A DNA stretch of 64,000 bases from Streptomyces sp. CB02366 (GTDB lineage: Bacteria > Actinomycetota > Actinomycetes > Streptomycetales > Streptomycetaceae), in NCBI RefSeq assembly GCF_001905905.1, contig NZ_LIVT01000003.1, forward strand, positions 496,001 to 560,000, in the 5' to 3' direction. The position numbers and the translations under genes are program-made. Positions 54,012 through 62,468 of the stretch are shown here, one piece after another. Each line of letters opens with the position of its first letter. The stretch's first letter is position 1. Below the pieces are notes generated by a model, which worked only from the letters and a program-made list of their open reading frames with translations, did not search any database and was not told where the DNA came from.

Positions 54012-54038
54012 CGGGCGCCCGGCACCGCCGGGCGCCCG
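54012..54038 (+). terminator. Hairpin between gluB and gluC
   Basis: A 12-bp perfect stem (54012-54023 with 54027-54038, CGGGCGCCCGGC) and loop ACC begins 8 bases after the gluB stop. As gluC follows 180 bp later, it probably attenuates transcription or protects the gluAB message, so the binding protein outnumbers the permeases. Confidence 0.75.
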
Positions 54039-54216
54039 CTGATGCCGGGCGCGCCCGCAACCGTCGCGCGCCCGAGCGCCGCCACCCGTCACGACGCCCC
54101 GCGAGTGACTCGGGCGTCCCGTACGCCACCGCCGTCCCGTCCCTTCCGGGGGCGGCGGGCGTACGGGGCGCCGCTTCCCCTGCCCCGATGCCGATGACCG
54201 CCGACGCGGAGACCTC

Positions 54217-54864
54217 ATGAACGTACTGCTCGACAACTTCCCAGCGTTCCGCGACGGCTTCATAGGAACTGTGTCGATCACCGCCGTCAGCTCGCTCATC
54301 GCCCTGGTCCTCGGTGTGGTCGTCGCCGGGTTCCGCGTCTCGCCGGTGCCGCCGCTGCGGTACTTCGGCACCGCGTGGGTCACGCTGATGCGCAACACCC
54401 CGCTGACACTGCTCTTCCTGATCTTCTTCTTCGTGGTGCCCGAGATCCTCTTCCCGGGGATGAGCCCGTTCGTCCTCGGCTCGCTGGCCCTCGGCTTCTA
54501 CACCTCCTCGTTCGTCTGCGAGGCGGTCCGCTCCGGCATCAACACCGTGCCGCTGGGGCAGGCCGAGGCCGCGCGCTCGATCGGCATGACGTTCGCGCAG
54601 ACCCTGAAGATCGTGGTGCTCCCCCAGGCGACGCGGACCGTGATCCCGCCGCTCAGCAGCATCTTCATCGCGCTGACGAAAAACTCCGCGATCGCCGGCG
54701 CCTTCAGCAACGCCGAACTGTTCGGCTGGCAGAAGCTGATGAGCGACAAGGGCTACGACATCGTGCCCGTCTTCATCTGGGTGGCCATCGGCTATCTGGT
54801 CATCACCTTTACCATCAGCGGCCTCTTCCGGCTGCTGGAGCGTCGCATGGAGGTCGCCCGATGA
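54217..54864 (+). CDS. gluC: Glutamate ABC transporter permease
   Basis: 215 residues with about five membrane helices (first FIGTVSITAVSSLIALVLGV near 14). The EAA loop for contact with the ATPase is GQAEAARSIGMTFAQTLKIV near 113. It pairs with GluD in the polar amino acid permease dimer. ATG 54217 lacks a strong SD. The stop overlaps the gluD start by four bases (ATGA), indicating coupled translation. The 212-bp gap to gluB holds an attenuator-like hairpin. Confidence 0.93.
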   Translation: MNVLLDNFPAFRDGFIGTVSITAVSSLIALVLGVVVAGFRVSPVPPLRYFGTAWVTLMRNTPLTLLFLIFFFVVPEILFPGMSPFVLGSLALGFYTSSFVCEAVRSGINTVPLGQAEAARSIGMTFAQTLKIVVLPQATRTVIPPLSSIFIALTKNSAIAGAFSNAELFGWQKLMSDKGYDIVPVFIWVAIGYLVITFTISGLFRLLERRMEVAR

Positions 54865-55790
54865 GCGCCAGCGTTCTTTACGACGCCCCGGGCCCCAAGG
54901 CCATCGTCCGCAACCGGATCTACGCCGTCGTCGGCAGCCTCGCCATCGTGGCGCTGATCGCCGTCAGCCTCGTACGGCTCGCGGACAAGGGGCACCTCGC
55001 CCCCGAGATGTGGGACATCTTCAACTACTCGGGCATCCGGCAGAACATCGCCGACGCGGTGCTCGCGACCCTCAAGGCGTTCGGGCTGGCCGCGGTCGGT
55101 TCGCTGGTCCTCGGCGTGCTCCTGGCGGTGGGCCGGCTCTCCGACCACCGGCCGGTCCGCTGGGCGGCGACCACGTTCATCGAGCTGTTCCGCTCCCTGC
55201 CGCTGCTGATCACCATCTACGCGATCTGGGTCGGCTTCCTCACCGACTACTCGATGTGGGCGCTGGCGGCGGGCCTGTCCGTCTACAACGGCTGCGTCCA
55301 GGCCGAGGTGCTGCGCGCCGGCATCAACTCGGTGCCCAAGGGCCAGAGCGAGGCGGCGTACGCGCTCGGCATGAGCAAGACGCAGGTCATGACGACCGTC
55401 CTGATGCCGCAGGCCGTCCGGTCGATGCTGCCGACGATCATCAGCCAGCTCGTGGTGACCCTCAAGGACACCTCGCTCGGCTTCATCATCCTGTACCCGG
55501 AGCTGCTCCAGACCGCGCGTCTGATCGCCTCCAACACCCAGGTGAACGGCCAGTACCCGTACGTCTCGACGATCGCCGTCATCGGCACGATCTACATCGC
55601 GATGTGTCTGCTGCTCTCGGCCCTGGCGACGTGGATCGAGAAGCGCGGCCGCCGCGCCAAGACCGGCATCAAGGTGGCGCCCGGCGCCCAGACCGCCGAC
55701 ATCCCCACCGTGGACGCCGCGGGCCCGGACGCGGGGGGCGCAGGGGGCGCAGGCCCGGCGGGCGGCGGCACCGGTGTGAGCAAGGACTGA
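54861..55790 (+). CDS. gluD: Glutamate ABC transporter permease
   Basis: 309 residues. Membrane helices from about 20 (IYAVVGSLAIVALIAVSLV), a core of five helices at 70-280, EAA loop GQSEAAYALGMSKTQVMTTV near 172, and a C-terminal 40-residue Ala/Gly-rich tail. It forms the second half of the glutamate channel. The start overlaps the gluC stop. A hairpin terminator follows 31 bp after the stop. Confidence 0.93.
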   Translation: MSASVLYDAPGPKAIVRNRIYAVVGSLAIVALIAVSLVRLADKGHLAPEMWDIFNYSGIRQNIADAVLATLKAFGLAAVGSLVLGVLLAVGRLSDHRPVRWAATTFIELFRSLPLLITIYAIWVGFLTDYSMWALAAGLSVYNGCVQAEVLRAGINSVPKGQSEAAYALGMSKTQVMTTVLMPQAVRSMLPTIISQLVVTLKDTSLGFIILYPELLQTARLIASNTQVNGQYPYVSTIAVIGTIYIAMCLLLSALATWIEKRGRRAKTGIKVAPGAQTADIPTVDAAGPDAGGAGGAGPAGGGTGVSKD

Positions 55791-55820
55791 CCGTCACCGG
55801 GTCTTCCCGGCGGGAGCATT

Positions 55821-55850
55821 CGAGGCAGCGGCGCACGCGTCGCTGCCTCG
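55821..55850 (+). terminator. Terminator of the gluABCD operon
   Basis: Perfect 10-bp stem CGAGGCAGCG (55821-55830) with CGCTGCCTCG (55841-55850) and a 10-base loop, 31 bp after gluD and before the monooxygenase promoter region. Confidence 0.75.
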
Positions 55851-55956
55851 GTCACTTGACGCAAGCACCACCAGTGGGTTGCATACGTTCTGTGATCACG
55901 CACCCGGCTTCCTATGCCACGTTCCGCATGACCGTACGGGCCGGAGGGTACGCGCC

Positions 55957-57708
55957 GTGGACCCGGTGATCGTCGTCGGCGCAGGGCCCGTCGGCCTCAC
56001 CCTGGCGTTGGCCCTGGCCGCCCAGGGCGTCCCCTCGGTCCTCCTCGACGAGGGCTCCGGCACGGAGGAACCCCGCCCCGCCCGTACGGTCGTGCTGCGT
56101 GAGGACACCGCCGACCTGGCGGCCCGGCTCGGCTGCCGGGAGCTGGACCGGGTCGGGCTGCGCTGGGCGGGCTGGCGTTCGATGCGCCGGAAGCAGCTCG
56201 TCCGGAACGTGCCGCTGAGCGGGGGCCCCCGCGACGGGGAGGCCCCGCCGCTCCCCGGGCTGCTGCCCGCCCCCCTCCACCTCCCCCAGCACGAACTGAC
56301 CGCGGCCCTGCGCGCGGCGGTCGACAAGGAGCCGCTGGTCCGACCGGTGCCGATGAGCCGGATCGACACGCTGGAGCAGGACCGCGACGGCATCACGGTG
56401 CACACCAGGGAGCCGGGCTCCACCTGGTGGCGCGGGAGTTATCTGGTCGGCTGCGACGGCGCCCGGTCCACCGTGCGCAAGCTGCTCGACATCCGCTTCC
56501 CCGGGCGTACGGCCGTGGAACGGCACGCCGTCGCCGCGCTCCGGGCCGAACTGCCCTGGCCCGACGAGGCCGTTGTGCACCGGCAGCCCCCCTGGCGGAC
56601 CGGGGGCGCCGAGGTCGCCGCCCGGCCCCTGCCGGACGGCGTGTGGCGGCTGGACTGGCTGCTGCCGCCGAGCCGTGAACTGGTCACGCCGGAAGCGCTG
56701 ATCAGCCGGGTCCGGGACACCCTGGCCGGGTGGTGCGGCGAGACCCCGGCGTACGAATTGCTGGACACCGGGGTCCACACGCTGCACCACCGGCTCGCCC
56801 GGCGCTGGCGCAAGCGGCGCGCCTTCCTCGCGGGGGACGCGGCGCACCTGCTGGGCGCGCTCGGCACCCAGGGCCTGGACGAGGGGCTCCGGGACGCGGA
56901 GAACCTGGCCTGGAAACTCGCCCACGCCTGGCACCACGGCCCGGCCGAGCAGCTGCTCGACAGCTACCAGGCGGAGCGCCGGGCCGCGGTGGCCGCCCGG
57001 CTCCGCGCCGCCGACCAGTCGCTGCCGATACTGCGCGGCGGCGGTGGGCTGCGCACCCTGGTCCCCGGCGCGGCACGCGGCCACGACAGCCTGGTCGCCG
57101 ACGGCCATCTGGGCCGCGGAGCACTGGGTGCACCCCCTTCGTACTCCCACTCGCCCCTCGCACCGCCGCACTCGGAGGCGCACACCGTCATCGGTACGCC
57201 CCCCGGCGCGCCGGTGACCGATGTGACGGTGACCGCGCCGGACGGGGCGAGGGCACGGCTGCGGGAACGGCTCGGGCAGGGCCGTCTGCTGGTGGTCCTG
57301 GTCGCGCCGGGGACCGGTGTGTGGGACCGGCGGCACTGGCAGACCGCGGGGATCATGCCCCGCCTCACGGACGCGGTGGCGGCGCTCCCGGGGACGACGG
57401 AACTGCTGGTCACCGAGAGCTACCCGGGGGCCTCCGCCCATACCGTCCTGCTGGTCCGGCCCGATGGGCACCTGGTGGCGGCCTTCGGCGGCGTACGGTC
57501 CGGGGAGCTGTACGCCGCGGCACGGGCCGCGCTGGGCGATGCGCCCCACGACGAATCGGAGTCACGGTCCGACCCCGGGGCCGGGCCGGATGCGGGGTCG
57601 GACGCGGATGCCGAGCCGGGGGAACGGAGCGGAAGCGAGCGGAGCGCACGGCGCGTGCAGCGGCCCAGGACGCGGATCCCCGCGGACGGGACCGCCGGAC
57701 GCCCTTGA
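55957..57708 (+). CDS. FAD-dependent aromatic monooxygenase (PheA/TfdB family)
   Basis: 583 residues from GTG 55957, with CCGGAGGG 9 bases before. FAD site VVGAGPVGLTLALALAAQG at 5-23; DG-type motif YLVGCDGARSTVRKLL near 160; second FAD motif FLAGDAAHLLGALGTQGLDE near 290. The C-terminal thioredoxin-like domain (about 400-530) matches flavin hydroxylases with the 3-(3-hydroxyphenyl)propionate or rifampicin type of fold. It hydroxylates an aromatic or phenolic substrate with NAD(P)H; substrate unknown. The last 45 residues are acidic, low-complexity and encoded by repeat-like DNA. Confidence 0.9.
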   Translation: MDPVIVVGAGPVGLTLALALAAQGVPSVLLDEGSGTEEPRPARTVVLREDTADLAARLGCRELDRVGLRWAGWRSMRRKQLVRNVPLSGGPRDGEAPPLPGLLPAPLHLPQHELTAALRAAVDKEPLVRPVPMSRIDTLEQDRDGITVHTREPGSTWWRGSYLVGCDGARSTVRKLLDIRFPGRTAVERHAVAALRAELPWPDEAVVHRQPPWRTGGAEVAARPLPDGVWRLDWLLPPSRELVTPEALISRVRDTLAGWCGETPAYELLDTGVHTLHHRLARRWRKRRAFLAGDAAHLLGALGTQGLDEGLRDAENLAWKLAHAWHHGPAEQLLDSYQAERRAAVAARLRAADQSLPILRGGGGLRTLVPGAARGHDSLVADGHLGRGALGAPPSYSHSPLAPPHSEAHTVIGTPPGAPVTDVTVTAPDGARARLRERLGQGRLLVVLVAPGTGVWDRRHWQTAGIMPRLTDAVAALPGTTELLVTESYPGASAHTVLLVRPDGHLVAAFGGVRSGELYAAARAALGDAPHDESESRSDPGAGPDAGSDADAEPGERSGSERSARRVQRPRTRIPADGTAGRP

Positions 57709-57755
57709 TCCCACGCCCTTGATCCGGCGTCCTTGATCCCACGCCCTTGATCCGG
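57700..57755 (+). repeat. Four tandem 14-bp repeats at the monooxygenase stop codon
   Basis: Units of the type CGYCCTTGATCCNN: CGCCCTTGATCCCA (57700), CGCCCTTGATCCGG (57714), CGTCCTTGATCCCA (57728), CGCCCTTGATCCGG (57742). Each contains TGA; the first one supplies the stop codon. A 28-bp double unit copied once is the simplest origin. Confidence 0.9.
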
Positions 57756-57842
57756 CACCCCGGGCCCGGCGCCCCCGGCCGGCCGCGCCCCGGGCCCGTG
57801 CGGCTCTCCGTGCCGCCCGCCGCCCGCCGTCACGAAGGCGCG

Positions 57843-57871
57843 TTGACCGTCACGGGCGCGCATGGTGTACT
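57843..57871 (+). promoter_or_regulatory. Putative promoter of the Cys-leader/cysteine dioxygenase operon
   Basis: TTGACC (57843-57848) and TGTACT (57866-57871) are 17 bp apart, predicting transcription start near 57878, about 40 nt before the leader peptide ATG at 57918. The -10 is weak. Confidence 0.5.
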
Positions 57872-57917
57872 CCAGATCATGACCGACACCGATGTGCGCC
57901 TGTGGCGGAGGGTCCAT

Positions 57918-57965
57918 ATGGACCTCGTCCGTTACGCGGGCTGCGTGTGTCGTCCGTCCTGCTGA
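57918..57965 (+). CDS. Cysteine-rich leader peptide
   Basis: 15 residues, MDLVRYAGCVCRPSC, with GGAGGG 6 bases before ATG 57918. A longer in-frame start at ATG 57879 (28 residues) exists but lacks an SD. Three Cys codons, the last directly before the stop, make translation sensitive to cysteinyl-tRNA supply. Such Cys-rich leaders precede sulfur-metabolism genes in mycobacteria and other actinobacteria (established knowledge). It precedes cysteine dioxygenase by 72 bp, so it likely tunes this operon to cysteine level. Confidence 0.8.
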   Translation: MDLVRYAGCVCRPSC

Positions 57966-57980
57966 AGCGTCCCTCTCCGT

Positions 57981-58006
57981 CGGCCTGTGCCACCGCCGCA
58001 CGGCCG
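57981..58006 (+). promoter_or_regulatory. Possible attenuator hairpin after the Cys leader
   Basis: CGGCCTGTGC (57981-57990) can pair with GCACGGCCG (57998-58006) with one bulged T and a 7-base loop, 16 bases after the leader stop and 31 before the dioxygenase start. Whether stalled ribosomes change this fold is inference. Confidence 0.45.
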
Positions 58007-58037
58007 GATCACCGCGCGAACCCTCAGGACGGTCCTC

Positions 58038-58667
58038 GTGTCTTCCCTTCCTTCCGCCGTGCCCACGGCTGCCCCCGTTCCCCTCCCCGGGCCCCCGGCC
58101 GCACCCGTTCCCCATCCCCCCGCCCTCGGCCCCTCGGCCGGGCCCTCCGCGGAATCCGCCCCTGCCTCCGCCGTGGCGCCGACGCTTGCGGAGCTGATGG
58201 ACTTCGTCCGAGGCGCGGCGCGCGACGAGGCGCTGATCGCCTCGCTCCCCCTCGATCCGGAGGACCGCACCTGGGTCCGGCTCGACGGGCCGGGCGGCAG
58301 TGAGGCATGGCTGATCGGCTGGCCGCCGGGCACCGGCACGGGCTGGCACGACCACGCCGAGTCGTTCGGCGCGTTCACCACCGCGGCCGGTGTCCTCAAG
58401 GAGCACTCACTGGCCGTGCGGCTGCCCACCGACGGCTGGAGGACGCTGGAACTGACGGAGGGGGTGGACCGGTCGAGGGCGTTGGCGACCGGCCAGGGCA
58501 GGGCCTTCGGGCAGAACCACGTCCATGAGGTCCTGAACGAGTCCGAGAACGCCCACGCCGTCTCCGTCCATGCCTACTACCCGCCCCTGCCGCGGATCCG
58601 CCGGTTCAGCCGGACCGGTGCGGTGCTCCGGCTGGAACAGACCGAGCGCCCCCAGGACTGGCAGTGA
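58038..58667 (+). CDS. Cysteine dioxygenase
   Basis: 209 residues from GTG 58038. The first 45 residues are Pro/Ala rich; the cupin follows: WHDHAESFGAFTTAAG near 102 gives the metal His pair, and GQNHVHEVLNESENAHAVSV near 160 the third His and the rest of the barrel. It oxidises cysteine to cysteinesulfinate with iron and oxygen. The stop overlaps the rhodanese start by four bases, so both are translated together; the leader peptide upstream supplies cysteine control. Confidence 0.93.
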   Translation: MSSLPSAVPTAAPVPLPGPPAAPVPHPPALGPSAGPSAESAPASAVAPTLAELMDFVRGAARDEALIASLPLDPEDRTWVRLDGPGGSEAWLIGWPPGTGTGWHDHAESFGAFTTAAGVLKEHSLAVRLPTDGWRTLELTEGVDRSRALATGQGRAFGQNHVHEVLNESENAHAVSVHAYYPPLPRIRRFSRTGAVLRLEQTERPQDWQ

Positions 58668-59290
58668 GCGAGGACCGGAACGGGGCCGCGGTGGACGCCC
58701 CGGAACCAGTAACCCCGATGCGTCCCGCTCCGGCGCGCGACGTGCTGGAGCCGGCCGCTCCGGAGCGGGACGTGCTGGAGCCGGGTGGGCCCGAGCAGGA
58801 CGTGCTGGAGCCGGGTGGGCCCGAGCGGGAGGCGTCGGCGCAGAGCGCGTCCGAGCAGGATGCGGCGGTGCAGGCCAGGCCGGTGCCCCCCGCTCCCCGG
58901 CCGGTGGGAATCGACGAGCTGCTGGAGCGGGTCAGGGCCGGCTACCGCCGGATCGGCCCGTCCGAGGCGGCCGAGGCGGCGGAGGCCGGTGCGCTGCTGG
59001 TGGACATCCGGTACGCGGCGCTCCGCGACCGCGACGGAGTGATCCCGGGTGCGCTCGTCGTCGAACGCAACGAGCTGGAATGGCGGCTCGACCCCTGGGG
59101 CAGCCACCGTGCCCCCGAGGCGGTCGGCCACGACCTGCCGATCGTCGTCGTCTGCAACGAGGGGTACGCCTCCAGCCTCGCGGTCGCCTCGCTGCGGCGG
59201 TTGGGGCTGCACCGGACCACCGATCTGATCGGCGGCTTCCAGGCGTGGCGCGCCGCAGGACTGCCGGTCGTCTCTCCGCCCGGCGCCTGA
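58664..59290 (+). CDS. Rhodanese-like domain protein
   Basis: 208 residues from GTG 58664 (GTGA overlap with the dioxygenase stop). The N-terminal 75 residues contain three copies of a 10-residue repeat (RDVLEPAAPE, RDVLEPGGPE, QDVLEPGGPE) and are acidic and disordered. The rhodanese domain (about 85-205) has GALLVDIRYAALRDRDGVIPG and the active Cys in VVVCNEGYASSLAV near 165. It would transfer sulfane sulfur from thiosulfate or persulfide, matching a role in sulfur disposal from cysteine with the adjacent dioxygenase. Confidence 0.92.
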   Translation: MSEDRNGAAVDAPEPVTPMRPAPARDVLEPAAPERDVLEPGGPEQDVLEPGGPEREASAQSASEQDAAVQARPVPPAPRPVGIDELLERVRAGYRRIGPSEAAEAAEAGALLVDIRYAALRDRDGVIPGALVVERNELEWRLDPWGSHRAPEAVGHDLPIVVVCNEGYASSLAVASLRRLGLHRTTDLIGGFQAWRAAGLPVVSPPGA

Positions 59291-59484
59291 GCCCCGGCCG
59301 CCCCGGAACCCGACCCCGTACGCCCCTGTACCGGGCCCGGACTCTGTTCCGGCTCCAAGGGCCGGGTTTCGGGGCCGGGCTCCGGGCAGTCACCCACCCG
59401 AACGCCACGTTCCACTGGAGCAAGCGCCGTGCGTGACCGACATTCGCCTCACACCGAGGACGAAATGTACGGAGATGACACGCT

Positions 59485-60081
59485 ATGGCGATCGCCGCTC
59501 TCACCCCGGACCAGCTGGACGACCAGGCTTCCCGGCTGCACGACACCCGGGGGTGGCAGCAGAGCGTCGCGGGTTGGGAGCGCACGGCCGCCGAGCCGAC
59601 GCGCCCCTCCGACTGGCGGGACCTGCTGTCCGTCCCCGTGGAGCAGCTGATCGACGACACCCTCCGGGCTCTGCCCGCGGCGTCTCCGCACGAACGCCCT
59701 CTGCCCGGCCGCCTGGGCGCCATGCTGCCCGACCGCTTCCACCTCTGGCGACGGGTCGGGCAGAGCGATCTGCGGCCCTCGGCCCATCTCGGCTACGCCC
59801 GGCAGATCCTGGCCGAATGGGGCTGGCAGAACGCGCCGTACCGTCTGCGGAACGCCCGGGGCGCACGCTGCGTCTGCGGCGCCCTGATCTCGGCACACCG
59901 TCTCGGCTACGGCTCCCTCGACACCGTTGACCGGGCCGGCGCCTGGTTGATCACGGAGCTGCGCGCCCAGGGGTGGCCGGGGCTGATCGGCCCCTGGAAC
60001 CGCCATCCCGGCCGCACCGCGGCGGACGCTCTGGCCCTCCTCGACGCCACTGGGCGCCGTGCCGCCCTGGCCGGAGAGTGA
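59485..60081 (+). CDS. DUF6197-like hypothetical protein
   Basis: 198 residues from ATG 59485. The C-terminal 100 residues (ARQILAEWGWQNAPYRLRNA, GARCVCGALISAHRLGYGS, WNRHPGRTAADALALLDA) fit the small DUF6197 family, with the conserved R-C-V-x-G-A-L and W-N-x-x-P-G-R-T segments. The N-terminal 80 residues are a separate helical region. No signal peptide. It is followed by 197 bp without a gene before the convergent recX. Function unknown. Confidence 0.75.
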   Translation: MAIAALTPDQLDDQASRLHDTRGWQQSVAGWERTAAEPTRPSDWRDLLSVPVEQLIDDTLRALPAASPHERPLPGRLGAMLPDRFHLWRRVGQSDLRPSAHLGYARQILAEWGWQNAPYRLRNARGARCVCGALISAHRLGYGSLDTVDRAGAWLITELRAQGWPGLIGPWNRHPGRTAADALALLDATGRRAALAGE

Positions 60082-60278
60082 CCACCGGCCGCCGGGCCAC
60101 GGACCACCCGCCACGGACTGCCGAAACGCTGCGGGCGGTCCACGACCGCCGGGCGTCCGACGCCGGACCGTCCGGCTTGGGACCATCGGAGTCCGATCGC
60201 TCCGCTTGATGAGGCGGCCCCCCGGACCGCCCCGCCTCGGGCTCAGCCGCGAACCGCTCGGCTCCAGGGCCCGCCGCT

Positions 60279-61043
60279 TCAGAAGGGCTCGACCAAACCC
60301 TCTGTGTCCTCGCCCTCCTCCTCCAGCGCCTGGCGCACCACCCGGAGGGCCATGCCCTCCCCGTACCCCTTGCGGGCGAGCATCCCGGCCAGTCGGCGCA
60401 GCCGCTTGTCGCGGTCCAGGCCCCGGGTGGAGCGGAGCTTGCGGGCCACGAGCTCGCGCGCCGTCTCCTCCTCCTGATCCGAGTCGAGCTGCCCGACCGC
60501 CTCGTCGATCACCGCGGAGTCCACGCCCTTCGTCCGCAGCTCACGGGCCAGAGCACGGCGTGCGAGCCCCCGGCCGTGGTGCCGGGACTCCACCCACGCC
60601 CCGGCGAACGCCGCATCGTCGATCAGCCCCACGTCCTCGAAACGCGCGAGCACTTCCTCGGCGGCCTCCTCGGGGATCTCCCGCTTGCGCAGGGCGTCCG
60701 CCAGCTGCTTGCGTGTGCGAGGCGTGCCGGTGAGCAGCCGCAGGCAGATGCCGCGGGCCTGCTCGACCGGGTCACGCGGCTCCCCCGAACCGCGCGGCTC
60801 CCCTTTCCCGGCCCTCGACGAGGAAGGGGAACCGCTGCCTGTGGTGTCGGAGCGGGCACGGCGGCCCGCCCCTTCGCCGAACCCGCCTCCGGCGCCCGGT
60901 CCGCCGCGTGAGCGACGCCCGGATCGCGCCCCGACGCCGTCCGCTGCCGCCCCCCGCTCGGCGGCGAACCCGTCGGCGGTCCCGTTTCCGGACGCGGGAC
61001 CGCCGGGCTCGGGGCCGTCCGGCCACTCCGTACGACGTGTCAC
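60279..61043 (-). CDS. recX: Recombination regulatory protein RecX
   Basis: 254 residues from GTG 61043, three bases after the recA stop, so recA-recX is one operon. The first 90 residues are a Gly/Arg-rich, disordered extension. The three-helix RecX repeats follow: ICLRLLTGTPRTRKQLADAL, VLARFEDVGLIDDAAFAGAW, HHGRGLARRALARELRTKGV and KYGEGM-type end (RKGYGEGMALRVVRQAL). RecX binds RecA filaments and limits their activity. Confidence 0.95.
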   Translation of the reverse strand: MTRRTEWPDGPEPGGPASGNGTADGFAAERGAAADGVGARSGRRSRGGPGAGGGFGEGAGRRARSDTTGSGSPSSSRAGKGEPRGSGEPRDPVEQARGICLRLLTGTPRTRKQLADALRKREIPEEAAEEVLARFEDVGLIDDAAFAGAWVESRHHGRGLARRALARELRTKGVDSAVIDEAVGQLDSDQEEETARELVARKLRSTRGLDRDKRLRRLAGMLARKGYGEGMALRVVRQALEEEGEDTEGLVEPF

Positions 61044-61046
61044 GGC

Positions 61047-62168
61047 CTAGCTCTTGGCCGCCGCGGTCTTGGCCGGCTTGGCCTTGGCGGCTGCCGCGGT
61101 CGCCGGCTTCGCCGCACCCTCGGCCGCCGGTGCCGCACCGTCCGCGGCGGGCTCGGCAGCGGCGGCGTCCGGACGGACGCCGACACCCAGCTTCTCCAGG
61201 ATCTTCTTCTCGATCTCGTTGGCGAGGTCGGGGTTGTCCTTGAGGAAGTTGCGGGCGTTCTCCTTGCCCTGGCCGAGCTGGTCGCCCTCGTACGTGTACC
61301 AGGCGCCGGCCTTGCGGACGAAGCCGTGCTCCACGCCCATGTCGATCAGACCGCCCTCGCGGCTGATGCCCTGGCCGTAGAGGATGTCGAACTCCGCCTG
61401 CTTGAACGGCGGGGCGACCTTGTTCTTGACGACCTTGACGCGGGTGCGGTTGCCGACCGCGTCGGTGCCGTCCTTGAGCGTCTCGATCCTGCGGATGTCG
61501 AGGCGCACCGAGGCGTAGAACTTGAGCGCCCGGCCACCGGTGGTGGTCTCCGGGGAGCCGAACATCACACCGATCTTCTCGCGGAGCTGGTTGATGAAGA
61601 TCGCGGTGGTCTTGGACTGGTTGAGCGCACTGGTGATCTTCCGGAGCGCCTGGCTCATCAGGCGGGCCTGGAGACCCACGTGGGAGTCGCCCATCTCACC
61701 CTCGATCTCCGCACGGGGCACCAGGGCCGCCACGGAGTCGATGACGATCAGGTCCAGCGCGCCGGAGCGCACCAGCATGTCGACGATCTCCAGCGCCTGC
61801 TCACCGTTGTCCGGCTGGGACAGGATGAGGTTGTCGATGTCGACGCCGAGCTTCTTCGCGTACTCCGGGTCCAGCGCGTGCTCGGCGTCGATGAACGCCA
61901 CCGAGCCGCCGAGCTTCTGCGCGTTCGCCACCGCGTGCAGCGTCAGCGTCGTCTTGCCGGAGGACTCCGGCCCGTACACCTCCACCACGCGGCCGCGCGG
62001 CAGACCGCCGACGCCGAGGGCGACGTCGAGGGCGGTCGATCCCGTGGGGATGACCTCGACGGGCTCGTTCGGCCGTTCGCCCAGGCGCATCACCGCGCCC
62101 TTGCCGAACTGCCGTTCAATCTGTGCGAGTGCGGCGTCCAACGCCTTCTCGCGGTCGGTTCCTGCCAT
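61047..62168 (-). CDS. recA: Recombinase RecA
   Basis: 373 residues from ATG 62168. Walker [10 protein letters not shown] near 66, [20 protein letters not shown] near 138, L2-type [20 protein letters not shown] near 185 and [20 protein letters not shown] near 205. The C-terminal 45 residues form the Ala/Lys-rich tail typical of streptomycetes. It drives strand exchange and LexA cleavage. The promoter carries an SOS-type box (62308-62323). Followed by recX after 3 bases. Confidence 0.98.
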   Translation of the reverse strand: MAGTDREKALDAALAQIERQFGKGAVMRLGERPNEPVEVIPTGSTALDVALGVGGLPRGRVVEVYGPESSGKTTLTLHAVANAQKLGGSVAFIDAEHALDPEYAKKLGVDIDNLILSQPDNGEQALEIVDMLVRSGALDLIVIDSVAALVPRAEIEGEMGDSHVGLQARLMSQALRKITSALNQSKTTAIFINQLREKIGVMFGSPETTTGGRALKFYASVRLDIRRIETLKDGTDAVGNRTRVKVVKNKVAPPFKQAEFDILYGQGISREGGLIDMGVEHGFVRKAGAWYTYEGDQLGQGKENARNFLKDNPDLANEIEKKILEKLGVGVRPDAAAAEPAADGAAPAAEGAAKPATAAAAKAKPAKTAAAKS

Positions 62169-62468
62169 GGGTTCCACCCGATTTGCTTGAGTCGATCGCT
62201 TCACGTCTCAGACGCTAACCCCTGCCACTGACAATGGGCCTCGACGTCCGCCCGACCTGTGGACAACTCCACGGCCGAGCCCGGGAAAACCCGGCCCGGA
62301 CTTCCATCAGAATGGATGTTCGATTTTCGTGTCAAGCGCACCACGCGGGCTCCACAGGGCCGATCACGGCGGCCTCCCCTACCCCCGGAGCCCCGGTGCC
62401 GGGCCCCGGCCGGCGGACCGCCACGGGGCCGGCGCCGTCCACGCGGCCCGCTGCCGCGATGCGCCCGG
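62169..62468. other. recA upstream region, 300 bp
   Basis: It holds the recA promoter and SOS box (62307-62335), a leader to ATG 62168, and a short CCGGG-AAAA-CCCGG hairpin near 62282. The 130 bp left of the AI-2E permease stop show no feature. Confidence 0.6.
62307..62335 (-). promoter_or_regulatory. recA promoter with SOS box
   Basis: On the minus strand TTGACA (62335-62330) and TTCTGA (62312-62307) are 17 bp apart. Between and overlapping them lies TCGAACATCCATTCTG (62323-62308), a LexA site with one strong half (TCGAAC) and a weak other half, a form known at Streptomyces recA. The 5' leader is about 130 nt. Confidence 0.8.
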
